From an uncultured Oceanospirillales bacterium (GTDB lineage: Bacteria; Pseudomonadota; Gammaproteobacteria; Pseudomonadales; Endozoicomonadaceae): a DNA stretch of 47,667 bases. Position 1 is the first letter of the stretch. Each line of letters begins with the position of its first letter. Shown here in pieces: positions 1 through 11,355 of the stretch. The notes under the pieces are model-generated. The model was not told where the DNA came from. It did not search any database and saw nothing but the letters and a program-made list of their open reading frames with translations. The position numbers and the translations under genes were made by a program. The DNA lies in assembly GCA_947040555.1 (NCBI GenBank), contig CAMRBW010000015.1, forward strand, positions 1-47,667. Reading direction: 5' to 3'.

Positions 1-1
1 A

Positions 2-550
2 GTTTATAGAGATACCCTCGTTAACAACGTGCTCTCGTCAGGGATTAGGGGTGGTGTTTTGGTTGGTGGTATTCGTTATGGTCTGGATATCTACGATAGA
101 TACAAGAGAGATGGGGTGTTGCCATACCAATATTCGGACGAAGAGTTCCATGATTTTGTTAAGACTACTGCCGGCAGCGGTCTTCGTGGCGGCTTAAGCT
201 CAATGGTTACATTTAATCTCTCAAGAAAGATACCAAGTGTTCTTACTGGTGCAGCTGTTGGTATTGGCAACATGATGTACGATCGCTATCAGAAAGGCAG
301 TCTGGATAAGTTTAAACTCTCTGATGCTGCTCATACAGGTGCTGAATCCATATCGGCAGCCGCAGGGGCTTGGCTTGGTGCCTGCGTTGGTGCCTATGTG
401 CCACTGCCAGCAGCTGTCCCTCTGGGTACTCTGAGCGGTAGTATTATCGGGCATTATCTCTATGATGCAGTTATTAGTTATGATCAAAATTTGGTGGATA
501 GCCTTTTTGATGGTTCTTCCTTCCTTTTTTTAAGTTTTTGCACTGGCTAA
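2..550 (+). CDS. 5'-truncated paralogue of the surface/secreted protein at 1290-3050
   Basis: The reading frame is open to the window edge, so this is the C-terminal part of a gene starting outside the window; a GTG at 29 is only an internal codon. The first residues (VYRDTLVNN) match VYSDTLTNT in the middle of the 1290-3050 protein. The rest matches that protein's C-terminus: a DRYKRDGVLP block, a YSDEEF block, then an alanine/glycine-rich hydrophobic stretch with repeated small-xxx-small spacing. Relative to the paralogue, a long middle segment between these two blocks is absent. The C-terminus ends in a hydrophobic SFLFLSFCTG. No family recognised; the glycine-rich hairpins suggest membrane insertion or oligomerisation, which is inference. 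Confidence 0.7.
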   Translation, partial: VYRDTLVNNVLSSGIRGGVLVGGIRYGLDIYDRYKRDGVLPYQYSDEEFHDFVKTTAGSGLRGGLSSMVTFNLSRKIPSVLTGAAVGIGNMMYDRYQKGSLDKFKLSDAAHTGAESISAAAGAWLGACVGAYVPLPAAVPLGTLSGSIIGHYLYDAVISYDQNLVDSLFDGSSFLFLSFCTG

Positions 551-611
551 AGCAGGAGTTAAACGACCTCCGGCGGAGCCGTAGGCTTTTATAGGGGATG
601 CACTCAAAGGG

Positions 612-839
612 CTATTGTTGCGCCCATAGGTGCGATTGCCAGTCTATTTTTAACTGTTCTCGATGAATCAGGTGACCTTCAAGGATTTTGCAGCCTTTCC
701 TTTCGTCAAGCCTATGGAATATCTCCTCGAGAAATCTCCTCAAGCTTCCGTAAATCACTTTTTCCCTTTTTATTGAGATGAACACAACGTGATATTTACC
801 ATCCCAACGTGTATGACTCAGACTCTTGTAGTCTGGCAT
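612..839 (-). pseudogene. IS200-type transposase (TnpA, Y1) N-terminal remnant
   Basis: Translated leftward from an ATG at 839, the residues DYKSLSHTRWDGKYHVVF, REKVIYG, LRRFLEEIFH and EGHL follow the N-terminal half of IS200/IS605 TnpA proteins in order. The match stops after EGHL, just where the conserved DHVHM (HUH, metal-binding) motif should begin, and the tail is unrelated. The catalytic tyrosine region is missing, so the copy cannot be active. It lies between two paralogous genes. The flanking stretch 840-1217 stays open on the same strand but gives no recognisable protein. Confidence 0.75.
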
Positions 840-1227
840 GGGTAATATCTCTATGTTTCTTGGCGGAAACATCAAGGTAGATACCAAAGTAAATTCCGGT
901 ATTGCATCGGGGGCATGAGCTGATTGCCATTCCCGGCAGCCATTCCCGCTCTTTCCTGTATCCCTTGATCCGTAAAGGCTGTAGCGCAGATCTTTTTTTC
1001 TGTTTCGTACGATTTTGAGCTGGTTTCTTGTGGCTGATGCCGCTTGTCCCCGTGGGGCATAGTCTGTGTCGTTGTGGTTTCTATCGATGTCGTATAAAGA
1101 GCGGGAATTGCTGCATCCCGGTATTTTTGTGGCTGAGAGTTGGCAAAGCAACCCTGTGGAACAGGATGGAATGCCGGCATGGAGTCTGAAATGGCAGATA
1201 GAAAAAAGTGGTAACACTTTTTAACAC

Positions 1228-1233
1228 TATAAT
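1228..1233 (+). promoter_or_regulatory. candidate -10 hexamer upstream of the secreted-protein gene
   Basis: A perfect TATAAT lies about 57 bases upstream of the ATG at 1290. No good -35 hexamer is visible at 16-18 bases, so it is only a candidate. If used, the transcript would begin just before the G11 tract at 1245-1255. Confidence 0.35.
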
Positions 1234-1244
1234 CTGGCGGCTCT

Positions 1245-1255
1245 GGGGGGGGGGG
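1245..1255. repeat. poly-G tract (G11) in the leader of a secreted-protein gene
   Basis: Eleven consecutive G residues lie 34 bases before the start codon at 1290 and just after a TATAAT hexamer. Tracts of this length slip during replication and in other bacteria switch surface-protein expression on and off; whether that happens here is inference. Confidence 0.8.
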
Positions 1256-1289
1256 CTAAACTTAGCCAGCTTGTTACTAAGGGAAGCAA

Positions 1290-3050
1290 ATGAAAATGAT
1301 TAGACTGAAGTGTCGTTCTGTGAATGAGTTTCAGAGCAATCTGCTGGCGTTATCTGTGATGCTGGCGTTGTCTGTTTCGGGAGTTGTTTCTGCGTCGGGC
1401 GGCGTTTCGATGTGGAAATATGAGACTGATAGGGTCGATCAGGAGCGTAATGCGGATGTGTTCCAGAATGCCCCAATGATTAGTGATGTTTCGCTTGTGA
1501 GAGGGAGTTCAGGAGTTTTTCTCGATTTTTCTTGCGCCAAAGAAATGTATTGGCGGCATCATACCTGCGCAGAAACGGAAGTCTTTACAAGGGATGATAT
1601 AAACTACCGCATCAGGTCGATTCCGGACTTGGGAACTGTGCAAATTATAACCAAAGTACCTGACGAAGGATTTAATATTCAGGATCTTGTTATGGTCAGC
1701 TCGCGAGTGGAGTATGATAGCGAGGGCAATCTGATGGATATTAAGTTTCCTGATGATGCACTTGAGGAGCAGAAGGCTGAGCTAACAGGTACTCTCGGAG
1801 CTGTGTTTCAGAAGCTGGCAGATGGGAGCAATAGTCTGCTGAGTCTGATGGGCGATAATGCCACGGTACTACTGAATACCAATGCCGACGGTGTTTTGTT
1901 TCGAGTGTACGGTACCCATGCGCTCAAGGAAGTTTTTGAGATGTGGATCCCCACTCAAGGAGAGGTCTCAGTGACGTTACTGAGCAGCCCGTCCGATCAT
2001 CTGACTGAAAGCTTAGGGGAAAAACGTAAACTGAGAGTTATCGCTCTAGCGGAAAGCGATAAGGTAAGTCTCACCACTGCAGCGACAGACTACCTCAAGA
2101 GCGTTGCAAAAGAGTTTGATGTGGGTGAGCTTCGTCATAAGGCTGAAAAGCTTGGGCGTGTGGGTGAGTCCGGGATTTACGATAGCGGCGTTTATAGTGA
2201 CACCCTCACTAACACCCTGCGCTCGAAATATGGGACGGGGATCCAAGATGTTGTTCTTGGCGCATCTGGCACGCACAATGTTTATGTCTTAGCAAAGAGT
2301 GATGCAATGTCGGCTGCTACCCCGGGGGAGCTCTGGGGGCAGCTACGCACTATGCATTCACTTGCGCCTGATAGAACAACCTTTAAGTTGCCAGAGGCAG
2401 TATACAATATAGCCCGGGAAGATAAAAATTTTGAAAAATTCAATGATGTAGTCCAGAAAGATGTGGATGCTGACAGTTTATCTCACGACAATACTAAAAA
2501 TTATATCGTTCTTGACAACGATGCCAACGCTGAGAGCTCCTACAGGTACGCTGGTCACAATGCTCTGGCATTTATGAATGGTGCTTTGATTGGTGCTGTT
2601 ATTCATTCTGGTCTGGATATCCACGATAGATACAAGAGAGATGGGGTGTTGCCACACGAATATTCGGACGAAGAGTTCAGGGATTTTGCTAAGACTACTG
2701 CCGGCAAAGGTTTGCGTGGCGGCTTAGGCGCGGTGGCTACATTTAATCTCTCCAGAAAGATACCATGTTTGTTTGCTGGTACAGTTGTTGGTATGGGCAA
2801 CACGATGTACGAGTACTATCAGAAAGGCGATCTGGATAAGCTTAACCTCGGTGATGTTGCTCATATAGGTGCTGAGTCCTTGTTTTCATCCGCAGGGGCT
2901 TGGGTTGGTGCCGGCGTTAGTGCCTATGTGCCACTGCCAGCAGCTAGCACTTTGGGTACTCTGGGCGGCAGTATTATCGGGTATTATCTCTATGATTATG
3001 CAGTTAATAATCCTATAGATTGGGATAGCTATTTCTTCCTTTCTGAATAG
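1290..3050 (+). CDS. unrecognised secreted/surface protein with glycine-rich C-terminal hairpins
   Basis: 586 residues. Residues 1-37 form a basic start, a hydrophobic core (LLALSVMLALSVSG) and an ASA-type cleavage site, so Sec export is likely. The middle (about 40-400) is mixed, soluble-looking and matches nothing I know. From about residue 425 the sequence alternates hydrophobic, glycine/alanine-rich stretches with charged blocks (DRYKRDGVLP, YSDEEFRDF, YEYYQKGDLDKL), ending in GTLGGSIIGYYLYDY. The small-xxx-small spacing resembles glycine zippers that pack membrane helices. The same C-terminal module forms the truncated gene at 2-550. ATG start with an AAGGGAAG Shine-Dalgarno 6 bases upstream. 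Possible roles include surface adhesin or membrane-inserting toxin; nothing in the sequence decides this. Confidence 0.8.
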   Translation: MKMIRLKCRSVNEFQSNLLALSVMLALSVSGVVSASGGVSMWKYETDRVDQERNADVFQNAPMISDVSLVRGSSGVFLDFSCAKEMYWRHHTCAETEVFTRDDINYRIRSIPDLGTVQIITKVPDEGFNIQDLVMVSSRVEYDSEGNLMDIKFPDDALEEQKAELTGTLGAVFQKLADGSNSLLSLMGDNATVLLNTNADGVLFRVYGTHALKEVFEMWIPTQGEVSVTLLSSPSDHLTESLGEKRKLRVIALAESDKVSLTTAATDYLKSVAKEFDVGELRHKAEKLGRVGESGIYDSGVYSDTLTNTLRSKYGTGIQDVVLGASGTHNVYVLAKSDAMSAATPGELWGQLRTMHSLAPDRTTFKLPEAVYNIAREDKNFEKFNDVVQKDVDADSLSHDNTKNYIVLDNDANAESSYRYAGHNALAFMNGALIGAVIHSGLDIHDRYKRDGVLPHEYSDEEFRDFAKTTAGKGLRGGLGAVATFNLSRKIPCLFAGTVVGMGNTMYEYYQKGDLDKLNLGDVAHIGAESLFSSAGAWVGAGVSAYVPLPAASTLGTLGGSIIGYYLYDYAVNNPIDWDSYFFLSE

Positions 3051-3089
3051 ATGATTGACTAATTTGGTTAGCTACTTACCTGCTGGTCT

Positions 3090-3129
3090 GTCCTCTTTGC
3101 AAGGAGGACGGACGGTTCTTTCGAACCGT
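3090..3129. terminator. two small adjacent hairpins between the secreted-protein gene and pyrG
   Basis: GTCCTC (3090-3095) pairs with GAGGAC (3104-3109), and ACGGTTC (3112-3118) pairs with GAACCGT (3123-3129) around a TTTC loop. No U-tract follows, so they could form a rho-assisted end of the upstream gene or structure in the pyrG leader. Confidence 0.35.
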
Positions 3130-3218
3130 TGAGTTGAGAGAGTGGTCGCTTTTTGGTATCGTGCAACCCCATCTTGTATTCATTCTTCCTCTACTCCTCG
3201 AAGCGTTCAAAACGCTGA

Positions 3219-5750
<2,532 letters not shown>

Positions 5751-5760
5751 TCATCCATAA

Positions 5761-5795
5761 AAAAACAAAGGGGAGGTAAATTCCCCTTTGTTTTT
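5761..5795. terminator. bidirectional rho-independent terminator between kdsA and ppnN
   Basis: A 14-bp perfect stem pairs 5761-5774 with 5782-5795 around a 7-base loop. One arm begins with A5 and the other ends with T5, so it can stop kdsA from the left and ppnN from the right. Confidence 0.93.
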
Positions 5796-5804
5796 ATACT
5801 TTTT

Positions 5805-5839
5805 ACTCAATACTCAACACTCAACACTCAACACTCAAA
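5805..5839. repeat. heptamer tandem repeat (ACTCAAC, five units)
   Basis: Five head-to-tail 7-bp units (ACTCAAT, three ACTCAAC, ACTCAAA) lie between the terminator and the stop codon of ppnN, which begins at 5840. They lie outside both coding regions and may vary in number. Confidence 0.85.
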
Positions 5840-7219
5840 TCACTCCCCGGTAACCACTTCATAGCAGGGCTCATAATGAGATCCAGGCAGTTTCATGCGC
5901 TGCTGTTCGACAAATGCGTTGAGCAGGGTGTCGATGCGCTGCATCAGCTGCGGCTCTCCGTGCAGTTTGAATTTGCCGTGCTTTTTGATGCTGGCAACGC
6001 CTTGCTCTTTGATGTTCCCGGCAACAATGCCTGACATTGCACGACGAAGGTTAGCTGCCAATTCAACCGGTGGCAGGCCGGACTCCAGCTTGAGTTGCGC
6101 CATGGCGTCATGGGTTGGTTCAAAGGGCTGCTGGAAAACAGGGTCAATCTTGAGCTGCCAGTTAAAATGAAAAGCATCGTTGTGTTTGCGGCGATAGCGG
6201 GTGACGCGCTCCAGGCCGGTCTTCATGGTGTTGGCGACCGCTTCCGGATCATTAATGATAATGGTGTAGAGCTTTTGCGCCTCACTGCCCAGGGTATCGC
6301 CGATAAAGGCATCGATCTGCTCGAAGTAGGCTTTTGATCGCTCAGGTCCGGTGAGTACAAAGGGATAGGGTTGGTCTTGGTTGTCCGGATGCAGCAGGAT
6401 GCCGATCAGGTAGAGAATCTCTTCACAGGTGCCGGGGCCGCCAGGGAAGGCGATAATGCCGTGACCCATGCGGACAAACGCCTCCAAACGTTTTTCGATA
6501 TCCGGCATGATGATCAGTTCGTTGACAATCGGGTTGGGGCTTTCTGCCGCAATAATACCGGGCTCGGTCAGGCCGACAAAGCGGCCGTCGGTAATACGCT
6601 GTTTGGCATGACCAATATGCCCCCCTTTCATCGGCCCTTTCATGGCGCCGGGGCCGCAGCCGGTACAAATGTCCAGTTCGCGCAGCCCCAGATGGTAGCC
6701 AACCTCTTTCGTGTATCTATACTCTTCATGGCCGATGGAGTGCCCCCCCCAACAGACGACGAGATTGGGCGGTTCACCCGGTCTGAAAGCGTCGGCATGG
6801 CGAAGGATTTCAAAAACCATGTTGGTGATTTCGTACGGTTCCTTCGGGCGATGCAGACCTTGGGCTTCGATCTCAGTGTGCAGATGAAGAATATCCCGAA
6901 CGACAGAGAACAGGTTCTGGCGAACACCACGGATAAGCTCTCCATTAACAAAAGCGCAGCTTGGGGCGTTGATCAGCTCCAGTTGCAGTCCGCGATGTTC
7001 CTGAATAATCCGGATATCAAAGTTGCTGTAGAGAAGCATCAGTTCATGGGCATCGTCGAGTTCGGTATCACAGCTTAATATGGCCAGAGAACATTGGCGA
7101 AAGAGGCTGTAAAGACCTGTGCGGGAGGTGTCTTGCAGCTGACTGACCTCCCGTAAAGAAAGCACATTCATGCGGCCTGCAGGGTAGACCAGCGCATTGA
7201 CGGTTTGGCATCTTGCCAT
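5840..7219 (-). CDS. ppnN: pyrimidine/purine nucleotide 5'-monophosphate nucleosidase (PpnN, YgdH)
   Basis: Hydrolyses nucleoside monophosphates to base and ribose-5-phosphate; in Escherichia coli it is stimulated by (p)ppGpp. The family marks are VVCWGGHSIG, ICTGCGPGAMKGPMKGG, the LOG-type PGGPGTCEE motif and a C-terminal YgdH extension ending PGSHYEPCYEV. I chose the ATG at 7219 because AGAGGAAAATTGT gives a good Shine-Dalgarno there and the N-terminus then aligns with the E. coli protein; an ATG at 7252 is in frame but less likely. 459 residues, against 454 in E. coli. It is convergent with kdsA and stands alone. Confidence 0.95.
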   Translation of the reverse strand: MARCQTVNALVYPAGRMNVLSLREVSQLQDTSRTGLYSLFRQCSLAILSCDTELDDAHELMLLYSNFDIRIIQEHRGLQLELINAPSCAFVNGELIRGVRQNLFSVVRDILHLHTEIEAQGLHRPKEPYEITNMVFEILRHADAFRPGEPPNLVVCWGGHSIGHEEYRYTKEVGYHLGLRELDICTGCGPGAMKGPMKGGHIGHAKQRITDGRFVGLTEPGIIAAESPNPIVNELIIMPDIEKRLEAFVRMGHGIIAFPGGPGTCEEILYLIGILLHPDNQDQPYPFVLTGPERSKAYFEQIDAFIGDTLGSEAQKLYTIIINDPEAVANTMKTGLERVTRYRRKHNDAFHFNWQLKIDPVFQQPFEPTHDAMAQLKLESGLPPVELAANLRRAMSGIVAGNIKEQGVASIKKHGKFKLHGEPQLMQRIDTLLNAFVEQQRMKLPGSHYEPCYEVVTGE

Positions 7220-7373
7220 ACAATTTTCCTCTATAAAAACGGGTACGACCACGACTGTTTTTATTCTCTGTTGAAAGTTGTTGTGGACGAAAAGTTATTA
7301 TGGTGAGTTTTTCGTCAGGGTGGTCGCCCATCTATACCATAACAAAGCAGACTAGGCGTTGGGTAGAGTCGGT

Positions 7374-10300
7374 TTATGCATCGGGTGATTCGAAGGCGTC
7401 TGGTAGACGTACTTCAGGTAGCTCTTCGTTCGTTACGAAGTTAACATCTTTCTCGGTTATCTTTAAAATTTTGGCCAAGTGTATTTCGCCGGTATTTTCG
7501 TCAATCATATTCATATTCTCCATTATTTTTTCGATGATACTGCCTTGCATTGTGTTGACGATACTTTCACAGAGGCTGGCAAAGGGAATCATGGCGGCGT
7601 GGCGGCTAAAGAAGGATATGCTTAGATATTGAGTGAGATCAGCCGCTTTGATTTTGCCATTAGTTACCGGCAGCTTATCCAGCTTGATGCAGAAGTTGAG
7701 GGCGAAGGTTAACAGCCGAATAACGCCGGCATATTTGGCGATAAATCGGCTGTTCGAACGCTTGATGGCCTGAGAAACAAAAGGGTAAAGCGCCCCTTTC
7801 ATCGAGAAAGAGATATGACCAGTAAGGGTTTTATCCAGTTGTTGATGGGTATCGAGGTTTACGGATTTTTCCAGTGGGCTGGCATGGGTGTTATTCTTCT
7901 TCTTAAGTGTGCCAGCTATCTCTTGAGCAAAATTGGGAAAATCGGCGGTAAGACTTTGGGCATCAGAGTGGGAATTGATTTTCACTTTATCCGATTGGAA
8001 GTCAAGGGTCGCTCCCACTTTTCCGCAGCCGGCGGTACCGTTGATGGAACCCTTGATGTTCAGCTTTCCTGAGTCCAGTTTGGCGGTGATCTGCCGGTCG
8101 CGCTCTTCTGGGGCTTGTCTGGTCGCTACCGACGCATTTGTTGCGCAGGCTTCCAGAGTCAGATCAAGCCCAAGCTGATCTTCTGTATTTTTTGTGGAGA
8201 GTTTTATTTCACCGATGGTTATGGCGTTGAGTTTTTGGCTGGCATCGTGCTGAGACCCCATGTGCAACTGTTCCATAGAGGCTTCTACATGTAGCGGTTG
8301 CAGTGGTTGCTGATCGGTTCCGGTCAGATCCAGCTTTGTCTGGACGTTAACAGAATCGGCGGTGATATTCGTTTTGGATTTGCCAGCGCTCTCTTGAATG
8401 ATCTGTGACTTTATGTTTTTGACCTTACCTTCCCCCTTGATCTGGCCCGAAGGGAGTGCCACATCCAGCTCTTCCACACTTACGTCGGTAGTATAGGTGT
8501 CCTGTTGATCGACTTTGACCTCGTAAACCGTGTGACTGGCATTGACGATGGCGTTCTGTCCCTGGGGTTTGACGGCGTCCTGGTGCGTCAGTTGCTCTTG
8601 CTTTTGTTGCTGCAGGGTTTTCAGATTTGAGAGTATCAACTGTAGTTGTTTTTTGGGCTTTTCGGGCAGATCTTTGGTCAGGGTTTGCAGCTTGTCATTA
8701 ATCTGAGCGTAATCGGGCTCAAGATTGTCGCCGCCGACCATTTGCTTGACATCAAACTTCGCCGCAGGCAATGAGACTTTCATCCGTTCCATAGCGGTAG
8801 ACTGACCGGTGGTAAAAGCGGGTTTGGTGAGTGTAAGAGTCCCGGAGACCTTGGCGTTTTCAGCGGTCGTCACAGTCATGCTGGTGTTAACGGTGTCGGC
8901 CTCGTAGGCGGCATCGGTATAGACTATTTTATCCGGTGGCCTCTGCCACTCTTCTGCGGTGCGCTGGAATGTCTTTCCGTAATTATTTTGTTCCACTTTT
9001 GATGTCGGGGTGTAATCCATACGGTAAGCGACGCGGGCATTGGTGAGCGTGGTTGTGCCCAGATTAGCTTCCAGTCCCTCGCTTGGGATCCATTCAGAGA
9101 TATCGGTATGGGTGAGTTTGGTTTCCTCTGCGCCTGTTTCGACTAACACGGATTGGGCATTGGGGTTTTTTGCGATGGCTGTTTCACTCTTTACGGGAAC
9201 ATATCTCAGCCAGGCATGGGATAATGTGGCCCCTTGTGAGTCTATGATTCCATGAAGGTTTTGTGCGCTCATCTGTTTGATTGATAAATTCGTCTGTATT
9301 TCACCGTCGCTGGTTGGGTCAGGGGCAACATGAATATCAATGTCTTTGGCGCTACCGCTGCCCCGGATATATCTGTTCTCATCCGTGACCTGATCAGGAT
9401 CTGTTCCCACGGCAAAGTGTTTTGCCTTGGTTTCGGAAATCTTGATGTCAGTTATTTGCTGGTCAATGTCAATATGGCCGGTGATGGTTTTAGCTGTACC
9501 ATCGAACTCAATTCCACCCTCAAGGGTTATGTCCGCCTCCTCCGTGCTGAAGGCGACATGGGCATGACTGTCGTCGTTTTCCGGGGATGCCGATTTCAGA
9601 TATACGACACCTTTACCAAGTGTCAGGGGGCCCTTCAGATCGTAGGGCTGCTGGAAGGTTGATTGTGGAATATTCAGATCCCCTGTCATACGGCGAAAAC
9701 CAATAGCGGTTTTACTTGAGGCACCGTCGGGCTTTTGATTCGATTGGGAGGCGATGGTCAGACCCTTGATCTCCCCCTTGTCGAAGCCGATGTCTCCTTT
9801 AGAAGTGAGGTTCAGGGTCGGGCAGTGAAGACTTTTCTTGCCGTTTGTGCTGTGAATATCCATGCGTTCGGTCTTCAAATGGATGTCGGTCGTGCCAAAA
9901 AGTGTGCGGGGCAGGGTTTTTTCCAGCGTACAACGCAGGGATTTTGGAATAATGGGCTGGAGTTTGTGACTGTGTATACGCGCATCCAGATGGGTGACAT
10001 GCATGTTGTAGGATTCATCATCGCTCTTCTCTGCTTTTTCCCCCGCGTTTTCTCCGGCTTTTTTTTCTGTGCCTGACAGACGATCAATGGACAGGTTGAC
10101 GTTGTTCAGTGTCAGAGCGGTTTGGCCGGTATCGGGCGTGCCGGTGAGCTGAGTGCTGAGCGTCGCATTCTGAATATGGCACTGTATGGCGGAGGGAGAG
10201 AGGCTGTCGGTCAGGTTGTGACGGTTGGTAAACAGAGCGCCAAGGTTGCCATAGATTCCCCCACTCTCCAGCAGACGTTTGATGATATGACCGTCTTTAA

Positions 10301-11174
10301 AGTTGAGGGTGAGTTCTGTCTCAGGCATGGTCAGCTCGGTGTCCTGAATGGTGTCATCATCGAGTTTGATGGCCGCCTTGCCGGCAATCGAAACCTTGAT
10401 ACGCAGTTGCTTGAACGGATCTGAGCCCTCGCCCTTCGCGGTTGGATGTACCTCGTGGAGGGTGAGTTTGACATCCTTGAGAGGGACACCGTATTGAGGG
10501 AGCTCCATGGAATCCAGGTGAATGACTTCAGGCTCAAAAGGTTGACCCCGACAGCTTTTGTGGTAAACCGTGGAGAGCTGTTTGAGGGTGCAGGACATAT
10601 CTTTGCCGCTGAGTCCGGTGATATAGCGGGACAAAAAGGTGCTGATCAAGACGAAAATAACATTTCTGTCGAGAAAGCCGGGTTCGTTGGAGGTTACCGT
10701 CCGGTCGGCTGTCGATTTGGTACTAAACCAGCTCGACGGACTCAATATGGACAACCAGCCCCTTGAGGGTTGGGGGTCTTCGGTGCAGATGGTACGTTCG
10801 CTGATGGTTTTATGGGGTTGCGTTTCTGTCGATTGAGATGCTGGTGGCTCACCAGCATCGGTGTCAGGTAAGCTGACGTGACGATGATCTGGCGTTTGGT
10901 TAAGCAGGGTTCTGGTCTCAGATAACAGCAGATCTGCTTCATCCATAAGGACGGGGGACTGTGATTTGGATGCAGGACTGATAGCGGCAGGTAACCGGTT
11001 TAGGGTAGGACACGGTTGAGCGGCCTTTTTGAAAGGTTTTTGGCTCTTGTCTGAGTGGACTGCAGATTCTTGTTGTTCAGAAACATGCTTAGGGACATGT
11101 TTAGAGGCATCAGAGGGCGGCTGCAGAAAACGTCCCTTTGAATCCCGATCAATGCTGCCTGCCATGTATGACAT
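7374..11174 (-). CDS. very large unrecognised protein, repetitive beta-rich (AsmA/TamB-like in style)
   Basis: 1266 residues. Residues 1-160 are polar, Pro/Ser/Gln-rich and probably disordered. A mildly hydrophobic stretch (NVIFVLISTFLSRYITGL, about 171-188) follows. From about 200 to 1150 the chain is built of short alternating segments with many Thr, Lys, Asp and Gly (such as KLDDDTIQDTELTMPETELT and LTLTKPAF), as seen in the long beta-groove proteins of the AsmA/TamB class that bridge the envelope. I see no diagnostic motif, so the family is not assigned. No clear signal peptide is present. The first ATG (11174) has poor spacing; an ATG three codons in (11165) has AGGA 8 bases upstream and may be the true start. 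It is separated from lon by about 180 bases and read in the same direction. Confidence 0.75.
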   Translation of the reverse strand: MSYMAGSIDRDSKGRFLQPPSDASKHVPKHVSEQQESAVHSDKSQKPFKKAAQPCPTLNRLPAAISPASKSQSPVLMDEADLLLSETRTLLNQTPDHRHVSLPDTDAGEPPASQSTETQPHKTISERTICTEDPQPSRGWLSILSPSSWFSTKSTADRTVTSNEPGFLDRNVIFVLISTFLSRYITGLSGKDMSCTLKQLSTVYHKSCRGQPFEPEVIHLDSMELPQYGVPLKDVKLTLHEVHPTAKGEGSDPFKQLRIKVSIAGKAAIKLDDDTIQDTELTMPETELTLNFKDGHIIKRLLESGGIYGNLGALFTNRHNLTDSLSPSAIQCHIQNATLSTQLTGTPDTGQTALTLNNVNLSIDRLSGTEKKAGENAGEKAEKSDDESYNMHVTHLDARIHSHKLQPIIPKSLRCTLEKTLPRTLFGTTDIHLKTERMDIHSTNGKKSLHCPTLNLTSKGDIGFDKGEIKGLTIASQSNQKPDGASSKTAIGFRRMTGDLNIPQSTFQQPYDLKGPLTLGKGVVYLKSASPENDDSHAHVAFSTEEADITLEGGIEFDGTAKTITGHIDIDQQITDIKISETKAKHFAVGTDPDQVTDENRYIRGSGSAKDIDIHVAPDPTSDGEIQTNLSIKQMSAQNLHGIIDSQGATLSHAWLRYVPVKSETAIAKNPNAQSVLVETGAEETKLTHTDISEWIPSEGLEANLGTTTLTNARVAYRMDYTPTSKVEQNNYGKTFQRTAEEWQRPPDKIVYTDAAYEADTVNTSMTVTTAENAKVSGTLTLTKPAFTTGQSTAMERMKVSLPAAKFDVKQMVGGDNLEPDYAQINDKLQTLTKDLPEKPKKQLQLILSNLKTLQQQKQEQLTHQDAVKPQGQNAIVNASHTVYEVKVDQQDTYTTDVSVEELDVALPSGQIKGEGKVKNIKSQIIQESAGKSKTNITADSVNVQTKLDLTGTDQQPLQPLHVEASMEQLHMGSQHDASQKLNAITIGEIKLSTKNTEDQLGLDLTLEACATNASVATRQAPEERDRQITAKLDSGKLNIKGSINGTAGCGKVGATLDFQSDKVKINSHSDAQSLTADFPNFAQEIAGTLKKKNNTHASPLEKSVNLDTHQQLDKTLTGHISFSMKGALYPFVSQAIKRSNSRFIAKYAGVIRLLTFALNFCIKLDKLPVTNGKIKAADLTQYLSISFFSRHAAMIPFASLCESIVNTMQGSIIEKIMENMNMIDENTGEIHLAKILKITEKDVNFVTNEELPEVRLPDAFESPDA

Positions 11175-11355
11175 CCTGTCTGTTGGTCACTGTTTTTTCA
11201 GTTTAGTCTTTTTTTTCCTGAATTCAGGTGGAACAGCAATGTGCTGAAATGACCACAGAACTCAGCGTAAAGATGGGGGCGCTGCATAAGGAGCTGCTTG
11301 CTATTGCTGGTTGAGCAGCAACAGAAAAGCAGCTTTTTTGGTGGGCTTGACCGGG

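Noticed and set aside
840..1217. Open minus-strand frame before the IS200 remnant as a TnpB or cargo gene
   Set aside because: No TnpB motifs (RuvC acidic residues or zinc-ribbon cysteines) could be seen in any frame.
6371..7078. 235-residue plus-strand frame inside ppnN
   Set aside because: Antisense shadow of a well-supported gene, without start signals or family similarity.
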